DNA from: Candidatus Aegiribacteria sp. | GTDB lineage: Bacteria > Fermentibacterota > Fermentibacteria > Fermentibacterales > JCC-6 | Direction: 5' to 3' | NCBI GenBank assembly: GCA_030600545.1 | Contig: JAUVLV010000026.1 | Coordinates: forward strand, 1 to 34,913 | DNA: 34,913 bases | Shown: one piece after another, positions 1 through 7,794 of the stretch | Numbering within the stretch: the first letter of the stretch is position 1 | How the letters are laid out: every line of letters begins with the position of its first letter | Notes under the pieces: model-generated | Databases searched by the model: none | What the model was told of the DNA's origin: nothing | The model's input: only the letters and a program-made list of their open reading frames with translations | Position numbers and translations under genes: made by a program

Positions 1-5
1 CTTTT

Positions 6-1901
6 TTGGTGAAATCAGCCGGGCTTTTCGGAAAGTCTGAACCATTAAGAAAAGCTCTTATTGAGACAATCAGGGATGAATATCTGATGTTTCAGCCCCT
101 TGAACATTTCCTGAAACTCAGCGGGTTCAAGAAGGAGAACGCTGACGTTTCATCATCATGGCGGCTGTTCACCTCTCTTATGAAGTACAGGAAAGACGGT
201 TATCTGTACCATAAAACCTTCGGAGTCGGACAAATCAAAAGGATAAGCCGCACACACGCAACCATTGATTTTCAGAAAGCTAAGAATCATGACATGAAAC
301 TGGACGTGGCTCTTGAAACAACAATATCTCTTGATCCCGATTCCCTGGCAGTTCTTTCATGGAGAAACGCTGATGAATTCTCCAGGCTCTTCAGGGAATC
401 TCCTTCTGAATTTCTTGAAAGACTCGCTAATGACCCGCCTGGAAATCAAGGGGAGATCTCAATTCAGGATCTGCCTCTTTTTTTCAACTCGTCGAAATTT
501 ACAAATAGCGAAGCCTGGAAAATCCTGAAGAAAATGGCCGCTTCCGCCGATGGTTTTGCAGTCCTTGATGATCGTATTGTACTTCTGGATCAGAACGTTG
601 ACTTCATTGAACAGATAAGAAACATAATCATCATGAAAAGAGAACCGGTATCAGATAAAGTAAAACAGGTTCAGGCTCTGCTGAAATCATGCTGCACAAG
701 ATTTCCTCACGAGCTGGCAGCTCTTCTGGCAAATGTGCGTGATCTCTCCAGCCCCGAAACAGGATCATTATTCGAACTATGCTGGATTCTTACCAATAGA
801 GGCACTGCGAACGAATTTATTGAAATCCGATCCGATTATCTTGAAACCACTGCAGCAAGAGGAGAGAGAGCCCTGGGGGAAATTCATTCACAGGCATGCA
901 GAAAAGCTTACTTGAATCTCTTTTTCTCAGGTAACACTAAAAAGGAAGAAATGATCAAACTGTTGTCCGGGCTCCGTCGTTCACTCTGGGAATACGCCGT
1001 TTCTATTCTGGAGAAATCCGCCCCGGAGCTTCTTTCGGATTGTATTGGCCATTATCTCTCTAAACCATCGGAAACAGACCGGTTTCTTTGGGCTCTTTCC
1101 TTTCTTGCTTCGAATGAAGAGAAGAGGGACAACGATTTGGGAGAAAATCAGATGAGTCTATTCCTTGATAATCTGATATTCTCCAGTGCCGATACGCAGA
1201 AAAAAGTAATTAATCTCCTCATGGGTCCTCTGAAGTTGAAGCTGACTAATTATCTTTCCTCTATTGATACTCGAATGCTTAATAATTACCTTGATAATTT
1301 CAATACCAGCGCAACTGCCCAGAACGAGGGTCTTTGCCTCCTTCTGACAAGAAACATATCACTCAGGAAAAATTCTGCAATGAGAAAGTCTGGAAAGAGG
1401 CATTTCTGGGAAACTGATGCTCTATTTTCAAGCAGGAAGGCCATCGAGCAAAGGAAAGCTGACGCTATTCGGCTGAAACAGGTGGAAATCCCTTCTGCAG
1501 CCGAAGAGATCGGTGAAGCCGCTTCTCATGGAGATCTCTCTGAAAATGCAGAATATGCTGCAGCGATAGAGAAAAGAGACCTTCTTCTGGACAGGCTTAA
1601 CAGGTGGATGGAAGAACTTCAGAGATACAGGCCGTACCCACCCGATGAGATCAGTTCCGATACTGTTTCTCCTGGAATCAGGGTACAGCTTCAGAAAACA
1701 GACGGGTCTGAAACCGTTAGAACTGTGGATGTGGTAGGCCCCCTTGATGCGAATCCTGAAAAGGGACGGATTAATTACCTGGCACCCCTTGGAAAAGCGG
1801 TTCTTGGAAAATCACTGGGAGACATAGTTGTACTTCAGTCAGATGACATCAAAGAGTGGAGAATTGCATCACTTGAAATATTGAGTCTGGAGAAACTGTG
1901 A
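6..1901 (+). CDS. Large GreA/GreB-family transcription elongation factor, possibly 5'-truncated by the window
   Basis: About 631 residues. The C-terminal ~160 residues form a GreA/GreB module: a coiled coil ending in the tip motif GDLSENAEYAAA near residues 509-520, followed by a C-terminal globular domain. The two acidic tip residues that hold the catalytic Mg2+ in GreA are kept (D510 and E513), so transcript cleavage in backtracked RNA polymerase is expected. Ordinary GreA is ~158 residues; here ~470 extra residues precede it. These include a small beta-rich segment near residues 68-110 (YHKTFGVGQI, then IDF) like the segment found in long GreA-like proteins such as those of Chlamydia, followed by a helical region. 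The first possible start is a TTG at base 6 with no visible ribosome site and the frame stays open to the window edge, so the true start may lie upstream. The stop overlaps the next gene as GTGA. Confidence 0.85.
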   Translation: MVKSAGLFGKSEPLRKALIETIRDEYLMFQPLEHFLKLSGFKKENADVSSSWRLFTSLMKYRKDGYLYHKTFGVGQIKRISRTHATIDFQKAKNHDMKLDVALETTISLDPDSLAVLSWRNADEFSRLFRESPSEFLERLANDPPGNQGEISIQDLPLFFNSSKFTNSEAWKILKKMAASADGFAVLDDRIVLLDQNVDFIEQIRNIIIMKREPVSDKVKQVQALLKSCCTRFPHELAALLANVRDLSSPETGSLFELCWILTNRGTANEFIEIRSDYLETTAARGERALGEIHSQACRKAYLNLFFSGNTKKEEMIKLLSGLRRSLWEYAVSILEKSAPELLSDCIGHYLSKPSETDRFLWALSFLASNEEKRDNDLGENQMSLFLDNLIFSSADTQKKVINLLMGPLKLKLTNYLSSIDTRMLNNYLDNFNTSATAQNEGLCLLLTRNISLRKNSAMRKSGKRHFWETDALFSSRKAIEQRKADAIRLKQVEIPSAAEEIGEAASHGDLSENAEYAAAIEKRDLLLDRLNRWMEELQRYRPYPPDEISSDTVSPGIRVQLQKTDGSETVRTVDVVGPLDANPEKGRINYLAPLGKAVLGKSLGDIVVLQSDDIKEWRIASLEILSLEKL

Positions 1902-2275
1902 CCGGAAGCATATTGAGGCAGTCGAAAGTAATCCAGACCAGCTATTCAGTTTTCATAGTTCTCAGAACCGGATATTACGATGAAGAAATCATTCAAGATT
2001 TTGGAGCGGTTACTGACAGGATCAATTCTAAATTCGATACCTGTTTCAGTTGCTTTATCCATTCTGAGGAGAATTGTGAAGAGGTCTTCAGGCGGATCGA
2101 AAAATGGAACGCTCATGTAAATGGAAATATTCATGAGCTGAGCATAGAAAGGCCATCTTCAGCCAGGAAGGAACTAAAACGGAAGCTGGCTTGTGAACTT
2201 GAGTCAGACAGGTATTCGCAGTTCCTGAAAAAAGCCTGCAGAGTCTACAGCTCTCTCTTTTCAGGTGATCTGTAA
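1898..2275 (+). CDS. Small protein of unknown function, translationally coupled to the GreA-like gene
   Basis: 125 residues starting at a GTG that overlaps the upstream TGA stop (GTGA, 4 bases), a layout that implies translational coupling. I do not recognise a family. The protein looks soluble: a short beta-like stretch near the N-terminus (SYSVFIVL), then mixed acidic and basic helix-like sequence, with no signal peptide or membrane segment. Two cysteines lie close together (FDTCFSCF) but without a complete metal-binding pattern. Its last 31 bases overlap the 3' end of the convergent sulfotransferase gene. Because it shares a transcript with a transcription elongation factor, a housekeeping accessory role is possible, but that is a guess. 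Confidence 0.65.
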   Translation: MTGSILRQSKVIQTSYSVFIVLRTGYYDEEIIQDFGAVTDRINSKFDTCFSCFIHSEENCEEVFRRIEKWNAHVNGNIHELSIERPSSARKELKRKLACELESDRYSQFLKKACRVYSSLFSGDL

Positions 2276-3081
2276 TCATACTTTTCAACTATCAGCGCGT
2301 CCCTCTCACGAACCAGATCCGCTGTTCGCTGATCATAATAGAAAGCAGTATCCTTCAGTCTGGAGGAGGGATTCGTCCGGTTCATTTCCATGATCTTCTT
2401 CCGGGTCTCTCTGTCTACATTAATTCCAGCTCTTTCCAGCAATTCCAGAATACCATCCGTCAGCTTTTCAGTTCGAAGCATGTGCTGGATGATATTTTGT
2501 TTTTTATCAATCCTGGAAAGATCCTTCTGATTATTAATACTTCCGTCGTAGAGATGTTCTACGATACGGTGGAACAGCCAGCAGTATCGGAAAGTATATA
2601 AACCGGCAAAACGGCAGAGCGTGGATCTGCCATAATTCTCTCCAATATCCCGACTCCTCTCCGGATCCAATAGAGCTGTGAGCCACCGCCTGAACAGAAC
2701 CGGTGAAGAGGAATCGGTATAGGTTTCCCGCCATAAGCGACGGGAGCGTCGGAGTTCGTGCAGAAAGTTCGATACTCCCGTTAGAAGCGACTTTCGGTAT
2801 CCGTGTCCCAGGAGCTTTCTTGACCCGGTGAGTCTATTGTAAACTACACCTTCCCCGTCACATCCGTACGCCCATACGGACACATACCAATCCCAGGGAT
2901 TTCTTACAGAACCAGCAACGATACGATCGCTGTGGAGAATGGGCTCCGGCAATCTTCCATGCATCTCCCCCTCCTGGCCGGGGCAAGTCATCTTCAGCGC
3001 TTTTAGAACATGGGAACTGCCTGTTTTCTGGAGCCTAAGATAGGCTATTCTGTCAGTAATGTAAATTTTTTCCTCCGTCAT
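2245..3081 (-). CDS. Sulfotransferase-like protein (P-loop, family 2 type)
   Basis: 278 residues. The N-terminus carries a 5'-phosphosulfate-binding loop-like motif, LRLQKTGSSH (K19-S23), and residues 56-70 hold AGSVRNPWDWYVSVW, matching the 3'-phosphate-binding Arg...Ser motif (R60, S68). The C-terminus (FYYDQRTADLVRERDALIVEKYDYR) follows the pattern of Golgi-type and bacterial sulfotransferases that end near an F/Y-G/D-Y motif. The expected reaction is sulfate transfer from PAPS to a sugar hydroxyl, in the cytoplasm. It lies 23 bases downstream of the glycosyltransferase at 3105-4142 on the same strand, so both probably share a transcript and act on one glycan. The ribosome site before the ATG is weak. 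Its 3' end overlaps the convergent gene at 1898-2275 by 31 bases. Confidence 0.72.
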   Translation of the reverse strand: MTEEKIYITDRIAYLRLQKTGSSHVLKALKMTCPGQEGEMHGRLPEPILHSDRIVAGSVRNPWDWYVSVWAYGCDGEGVVYNRLTGSRKLLGHGYRKSLLTGVSNFLHELRRSRRLWRETYTDSSSPVLFRRWLTALLDPERSRDIGENYGRSTLCRFAGLYTFRYCWLFHRIVEHLYDGSINNQKDLSRIDKKQNIIQHMLRTEKLTDGILELLERAGINVDRETRKKIMEMNRTNPSSRLKDTAFYYDQRTADLVRERDALIVEKYDYRSPEKREL

Positions 3082-3104
3082 CGTAGCATTGCAGTAATAT
3101 TCAG

Positions 3105-4142
3105 CTAATTATAATCACTGAATGTTTTTCTTAATATCTCTCTGAAACGTTTTCTGGGAATCTCAACTGAATAGTTCTCCAGTATCCACTCCCTTGCCCT
3201 GATCCGCCTGGGTTCAAGTTCTTTCCACCTCTCAGCAGTCTCATCAAGCCTGTCAGCAAGTTCGCGGGGAGAGGAAAATGTATCAACCAGTTCGGGAGCT
3301 TCCTTCGCTATATGGGTATAGGGTTTGACTATGGCATGCATCCCGCAGGCAAGGTACATGTTAACCTTCATCTGATACACAATCCTGTCACGCCTTATTA
3401 TGGTCGCTACACCCACCTGATATTTTCCTGAAAGCTGCCCTGTCTGCAGCCTTGCCACAGGATCCAGCAGGCGTACCCGCCCGACGGTACTGAGACAGAC
3501 TTTTTTGATTCTGTTTTTTGAGGGTCCCGTTCCAATAATATCTCCTTTCATGTTCTTCGAAAGACAGATTCCTTCTATGAAAAGGTCAGGTTCGTGCACT
3601 TCGTTTATACTGGTAAGAAGCAGAGCTCTTTCAGGTTTCGCGGCGGGAGAAAAGCTGAAACGTGACAGATCCTGGTTATGAGGAATCATTTCCACTCCCG
3701 GAACATCCGATCCCTTACAGGCGGTAGAAAAGAGAGCATCCCCTATAAGTTTCTCCAGAGGATCGCCTATTAAAGAAGGATTGATCTTAGTGTGAAATCT
3801 CAGCGCGTAAGGCAATCCGGTTTTCTGAACAGAAAACCCTATTGTTTCATCAAGGCACATGACGAAATCAGCCTTGAATTTCCTGTACGCCCACCTTACA
3901 GCGAATGGAGCAAGGGATTTTCTGAGCAGATTCGCAAGACGGTGAGGAAGCAGGGAACCTTTCCTATCTGTATGCCCAAGGCCCAGCCCCAGGTACTTTA
4001 CCCCTTCCATGCTGTGAAGACCGGGTTTCGTATCCGATATTACATACATGGACTCGTGGTCATCACCAAGCAAATCAAGGGTTGTTGTCCAGCCACCGGA
4101 ATATCCAGGGACAGTTCCAGTTGAAGCTATAAGGATTCTCAT
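3105..4142 (-). CDS. Glycosyltransferase, GT-B fold, distant GT4-like
   Basis: 345 residues. It starts MRILIASTGTVPGYSGGWTT, a typical GT-B N-terminal strand followed by a glycine-rich acceptor loop, and has a second Rossmann half from about residue 185. The usual E-x7-E donor motif is not clear; the region LACGMHAIVKPYTHIAKEAPE occupies the position of the CG-P-V block of GT4 enzymes. The family assignment is therefore looser than for the other GT4 genes here. The ATG follows an AAAGG ribosome site a few bases upstream. It is the first gene of a two-gene minus-strand unit with the sulfotransferase at 2245-3081 and is divergent from the GT4 gene at 4424. Confidence 0.65.
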   Translation of the reverse strand: MRILIASTGTVPGYSGGWTTTLDLLGDDHESMYVISDTKPGLHSMEGVKYLGLGLGHTDRKGSLLPHRLANLLRKSLAPFAVRWAYRKFKADFVMCLDETIGFSVQKTGLPYALRFHTKINPSLIGDPLEKLIGDALFSTACKGSDVPGVEMIPHNQDLSRFSFSPAAKPERALLLTSINEVHEPDLFIEGICLSKNMKGDIIGTGPSKNRIKKVCLSTVGRVRLLDPVARLQTGQLSGKYQVGVATIIRRDRIVYQMKVNMYLACGMHAIVKPYTHIAKEAPELVDTFSSPRELADRLDETAERWKELEPRRIRAREWILENYSVEIPRKRFREILRKTFSDYN

Positions 4143-4423
4143 TCAGAACCTTTCCTGATTACATCAATCATTATTCAATCTCTGTTATTAATAATAACCT
4201 GCATGTCTGCAATTCCCAGGACATAAAACGTTGACCTTATAACAATCGTCAGGAAAGCAGTCAATGCTCGATTGTATGGATTGCATCCGGTATATTTAGT
4301 ACTATTAATTATAATACTCTTCTCCGGGGATGATACTGTCTGGCAAATGTCTTGCTGGAATTTTGATTATCCCTGTATACAGGAGTGTCCGATTACCTGC
4401 TCCGCTGAGTTCTGGAGGTACTC
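4143..4423. promoter_or_regulatory. Divergent AT-rich intergenic region with candidate promoter and imperfect palindrome
   Basis: These 281 bases separate two divergent glycosyltransferase genes and hold no convincing gene. A perfect -10 hexamer TATAAT lies at 4310-4315 on the plus strand but no good -35 sits at 16-18 bases. The same spot forms an imperfect inverted repeat: AGTACTAT (4298-4305), TAATT, ATAATACT (4311-4318), with seven of eight positions pairing. A weak minus-strand promoter could use CTGCAA (4207-4212, read TTGCAG) as -35. The promoter role is inferred. Confidence 0.35.
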
Positions 4424-5542
4424 GTGAGAATTGGTATTGATGTATCACCGCTGTACATGAACGTGTCCGGTATATCGAACTATGTCAGGAACCTGCTGAG
4501 GGGTCTTGCCTCTGTTGGGGAGGAACACAGCTTTATCCTCTACACCAACAGGCCTGTGGTCGTTGATCCTCCGCTTCCTGGCAATTTCGCTGTAAGACTG
4601 GTACGGCTGCCATTCCCAAAATTTCAGGTCTGGTTTCAGCTTGGTCTTCCGTTCAGATTCCGTCGTGATGGAGTGGATCTTTTTCTTGGCCCCTTTCACA
4701 GACTCCCATTGATCTCAACGATCCCGTCGGTGCTCACCATCCATGACCTCTCCGGCCTGGTTCTGAAGGACTACCACCAGCGAAGCGTAGTGGCCCGCAA
4801 CAGACTGATCCCTTTGTTTATCAGAAAATCTCGTAGGATTCTGGCTGACTCGAATTTCACGAGAGATGAAATAGTCCTTTTCTTCCCCCGGACGAAGGAC
4901 AGAGTGGACGTAATCACACTGGCTCCAACCCCGGGGCTGTCCCGCGAAGAGGACAAAACCATACTGAAAAGTGTCAGACGGAATTTGAGGCTGCCTGACC
5001 GGTACATTCTGTTCCTGGGTACCCTTGAGCCCCGAAAGAATCTTTCCCGGTTACTGGAAGCCTACGCTTCCATCGCCCACCGGATACCGCAGGATCTGGT
5101 CCTGGCCGGGAGAATGGGGTGGATGTCCGGCCCCCTTCGAAAAATTCTCGAACGGGAGGATATCCGCAAGAGAGTCCATCTCACCGGCTTCATCGAGGAC
5201 GATCAGTTACCTGCGCTTCTGTCCATGGCCGACCTGATGGCTTATCCCTCCCTTTACGAAGGCTATGGTCTGCCGGTAGTAGAGGCAATGGCTTGCGGAA
5301 CATCTGTTCTGACATCTTCAGTCTCCTCGCTTCCAGAGGCTGCAGGAGGTGCAGCCCTGCTGGTAGATCCCTTCAGTGTGGAAGACATTGCTGAAAAGCT
5401 CCTCATGCTCGCTGATGACCCCGGGCTGAGAACTCAGCTGGCCGAGAAGGGCATTGTCAGGGTTTCGGAACTCTCCTGGGAACGGACTGCCCGGATGACG
5501 CTACAGACCTGCAGCCGGGTTCTCGACGAAAGCCAAAGATGA
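4424..5542 (+). CDS. Glycosyltransferase family 4 (mannosyl/rhamnosyl-transferase-like)
   Basis: 372 residues, starting at a GTG with GGAGG at 4414-4418, five bases upstream. The N-terminal half has the acceptor loop motif GIDVSPLYMNVSGISNYVRN and the TIHDLSG segment. The second half opens with LFLGTLEPRKNLSRLL, and the donor-binding E-x7-E motif is EGYGLPVVE (E279, E287), followed by AMACGTSV. This is the standard retaining GT4 layout of O-antigen mannosyl- and related transferases (RfaB/WbaZ type). Residues 80-120 resemble those of the gene at 14492-15583, its likely paralogue. It overlaps the next gene by ATGA, so the two are translationally coupled. The sugar and linkage cannot be read from sequence. 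Confidence 0.88.
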   Translation: MRIGIDVSPLYMNVSGISNYVRNLLRGLASVGEEHSFILYTNRPVVVDPPLPGNFAVRLVRLPFPKFQVWFQLGLPFRFRRDGVDLFLGPFHRLPLISTIPSVLTIHDLSGLVLKDYHQRSVVARNRLIPLFIRKSRRILADSNFTRDEIVLFFPRTKDRVDVITLAPTPGLSREEDKTILKSVRRNLRLPDRYILFLGTLEPRKNLSRLLEAYASIAHRIPQDLVLAGRMGWMSGPLRKILEREDIRKRVHLTGFIEDDQLPALLSMADLMAYPSLYEGYGLPVVEAMACGTSVLTSSVSSLPEAAGGAALLVDPFSVEDIAEKLLMLADDPGLRTQLAEKGIVRVSELSWERTARMTLQTCSRVLDESQR

Positions 5543-6738
5543 AAACTGCTTTCTATAGTTTCCTACCTTCTGGTGGTGCCGCCCGTGTTGCAGGTCATCA
5601 GCTTTACCACCTGAGGAATCGATTCAAATGGCGCGCCTACCTTCCGGAGGGTGGAGTACCACTTCTTCCAGAATCCGGTGTTTCTGTAGCTTCTTACAGC
5701 TTCCCTGCGGGACAGCCTCTCAGGGGTATTGCCCGGATCGCCGCCCCTTTGCTGCTCTGGAAAAAGGCTCTTGCTTACAGGAACCTCTGTGGAAGGATCG
5801 CAGGGGACGTTACTGCGGATGGAGCAGAAGTTCTGCTGGCCCACTCATCGTTGATAATCACCTCCCCGCCAATTCTATCTTTTCCCGGCCCACCTTCGGT
5901 TTACTATTGTCATGAATATCCGCGCTACATATATGAGAAGGGACTTCACAAGACCGGTTCAGCTATCACTGACCTGCTGATAGCCCCCCTTCTTGCCTGG
6001 GAAAAGAAGGTAGACAGGAAGGCAGCTCAATCGGCAAACATTCTTGCCACTAATTCCGAATTTATGGCGAAGAAGCTCAGGCGAGTCTACCGGAGGAAAG
6101 TCGTAGTTGTGCACCCGGGAGTGAATACCAATGTCTTTACTCCCTGTCGGGAAGTAAGAGGGAAGTTCGTTCTCACAGTAGGCGCATTATCGGAGTTCAA
6201 AAGACATCACATGGTGGTGGAAGCTCTTTCCCTGATTCCGGAGAAGCACCGTCCGCCTATGGTAACCGCAGCGGATCGAGGGGATGAAGGTTACGCCCGT
6301 TATCTGTCCTCGATGGCCTCAAAGCTGGGTGTAAGCCTTTCGGTGGAGAAGCAGGTTCCTGACAACAGGTTATTGGAACTCTACAGGGGCGCTCTGGCGG
6401 TAGTCTGCCCCCAACGCAACGAACCCTACGGGATGGTTCCATTGGAAGCCATGGCCTGCGGAACGCCGGTTGTGGCTGTGAACCAGGGAGGATTCAGGGA
6501 AAACGTAATAGATGGAGAGAACGGACTGCTGGTCCCGGCTGACGCGGAATCTATTGCCGAGGCAATCAAATATTTCTTCAGTAATCCTCGGCATGCTTCT
6601 GACATGGGAGCAACGGGCAGGGAGTTTGTTCTGTCGCACCGTTCAAGCCGTGTTGAAGCGGAAGCTGTAGCGGAGCTGATCGAGGAAGCATCCGGGTTTA
6701 ATGGAGCCCCTTCGGAAATCCACCCGTCCGGCCCATAA
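5539..6738 (+). CDS. Glycosyltransferase family 4
   Basis: 399 residues; the ATG overlaps the upstream TGA stop (ATGA). The N-terminus FYSFLPSGGAARVAGHQL is the acceptor glycine-rich loop, YYCHEYPRYIYE lies near residue 120, LTVGALSEFKRHHMVVEAL starts the donor half, and EPYGMVPLE (E295, E303) is the E-x7-E donor motif, followed by AMACGTPVVAV. It is clearly paralogous to the protein at 13200-14396, which has the same motifs in the same order (LPSGGGINVAG, CYEFPRHLYE, LSIGALWPFKGHN, EPYGLVLLE). A cytoplasmic role in building the lipid-linked glycan is expected. The last 41 bases overlap the convergent GT2 gene. Confidence 0.88.
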   Translation: MKTAFYSFLPSGGAARVAGHQLYHLRNRFKWRAYLPEGGVPLLPESGVSVASYSFPAGQPLRGIARIAAPLLLWKKALAYRNLCGRIAGDVTADGAEVLLAHSSLIITSPPILSFPGPPSVYYCHEYPRYIYEKGLHKTGSAITDLLIAPLLAWEKKVDRKAAQSANILATNSEFMAKKLRRVYRRKVVVVHPGVNTNVFTPCREVRGKFVLTVGALSEFKRHHMVVEALSLIPEKHRPPMVTAADRGDEGYARYLSSMASKLGVSLSVEKQVPDNRLLELYRGALAVVCPQRNEPYGMVPLEAMACGTPVVAVNQGGFRENVIDGENGLLVPADAESIAEAIKYFFSNPRHASDMGATGREFVLSHRSSRVEAEAVAELIEEASGFNGAPSEIHPSGP

Positions 6739-7600
6739 ACCCATCCAGAACCGCCTTCCATAACCACCGGACTAATCGTGCTTGATTTCTCGCGGGATAA
6801 GTGAATGTTTTTATTACAGATACTGCTAGATAGTATGAAGTGAAAATAGTCAATTCCACCTTTGAGAGTTCCTCCCTTGCCAACAGATATCGGTTTCGAT
6901 GGGTGAAGTAAATGGAAACCGGTGACATCCTTCCTCCAGCGGTAGCCGACACATTGTGGAGAACCTCGCCTCCGGGATGAAGGAGTATCCGTTTCCCCAT
7001 GCGAAAACAGTTAAGACTCATAAGGCTATCTTCACAGTAAAGGAAAAAATCCTCTCTGAACCCACCCAGCTGCCTGTAGAGAGATGAGCGCATCATCATT
7101 GCGCAACCACTGGCAAAACCGGTCTCCAACGGCTTAGCGGGAAGGCTGTTTCTGGTGGGATACATGTCCTGGCGGAAAACCATGCGCAATCTGCTTAGAT
7201 CACCTCCAGCGCTCCAGACAATATCGGGGCTGTCGGTGTAGAAGATAGGAGGAGTAACAATACCAGCGTCTGGCCGCTCCTGCAGCAGTTCCACAAGGAG
7301 CCGTACTGTATTGGGAGTCACGGTTGTGTCGTTATTAAGTACGAAAGTCCAGGGAATCTCATTATCATCGAAGAGGGAAAAAGCTCTGTTATTTCCTCCG
7401 GCGAATCCCAGGTTTTTCCCGGTCCTGTGAAAGATTATACTGGGTACTTCATTTACCCAGTCCGGTTCTTCCGATTCCGAGCCGTTGTCAACCAATATCG
7501 GTATCACCTGAACATCACGGGAGCGAAGAATTGAATCAATGCACTGCCTTGTGAGCTCCCACTGGTTCAGGTTTACCAGCAACACAGCTACTTTTTCCAA
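6698..7600 (-). CDS. Glycosyltransferase family 2 (rhamnosyltransferase-like)
   Basis: 300 residues starting at TTG (7600) with GGAGGG (plus-strand 7607-7612) six bases upstream. Visible GT2 features in order: VAVLLVNLNQWELTRQCIDS, VDNGSES, NLGFAGGNN, the NNDTT metal-binding triad, a WSAGG segment, the ED of FLYCEDSLMS as likely catalytic base region, and a C-terminal tail with a hydrophobic stretch and FMGRTGG. This pattern fits COG1216-type enzymes that add rhamnose or similar sugars to O-antigen. It is the paralogue of 12186-13091, including the rare WSAGG and GRTG signatures. It is convergent with, and overlaps by 41 bases, the GT4 gene upstream in the window. Confidence 0.87.
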   Translation of the reverse strand: MEKVAVLLVNLNQWELTRQCIDSILRSRDVQVIPILVDNGSESEEPDWVNEVPSIIFHRTGKNLGFAGGNNRAFSLFDDNEIPWTFVLNNDTTVTPNTVRLLVELLQERPDAGIVTPPIFYTDSPDIVWSAGGDLSRLRMVFRQDMYPTRNSLPAKPLETGFASGCAMMMRSSLYRQLGGFREDFFLYCEDSLMSLNCFRMGKRILLHPGGEVLHNVSATAGGRMSPVSIYFTHRNRYLLAREELSKVELTIFTSYYLAVSVIKTFTYPARNQARLVRWLWKAVLDGFMGRTGGFPKGLH

Positions 7601-7794
7601 ACCATTCCCTCCAAGTGGAAATATATTAACCTATATCTTCGCGGCAGAATTTTTCTCCAAATTCCTTTCATAATACACCGACAATACATATAATATCCTT
7701 ACTGTTTCAGGTAGAGTTAAGGTTTCCTGCAATTCACGGACAGTTTTTATTCGTCAGGGCTTACTATCATAATCGTATTTCTGAAAGGAATTTC
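7601..7794. promoter_or_regulatory. Divergent intergenic region with candidate plus-strand promoter
   Basis: This stretch separates the GT2 (-) and the flippase (+). A perfect TATAAT is at 7689-7694 with a poor -35 (TTTCAT, 7666-7671, spacing 17). No other structure stands out. The flippase ribosome site AAAGGA is at 7784-7789. Confidence 0.3.
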
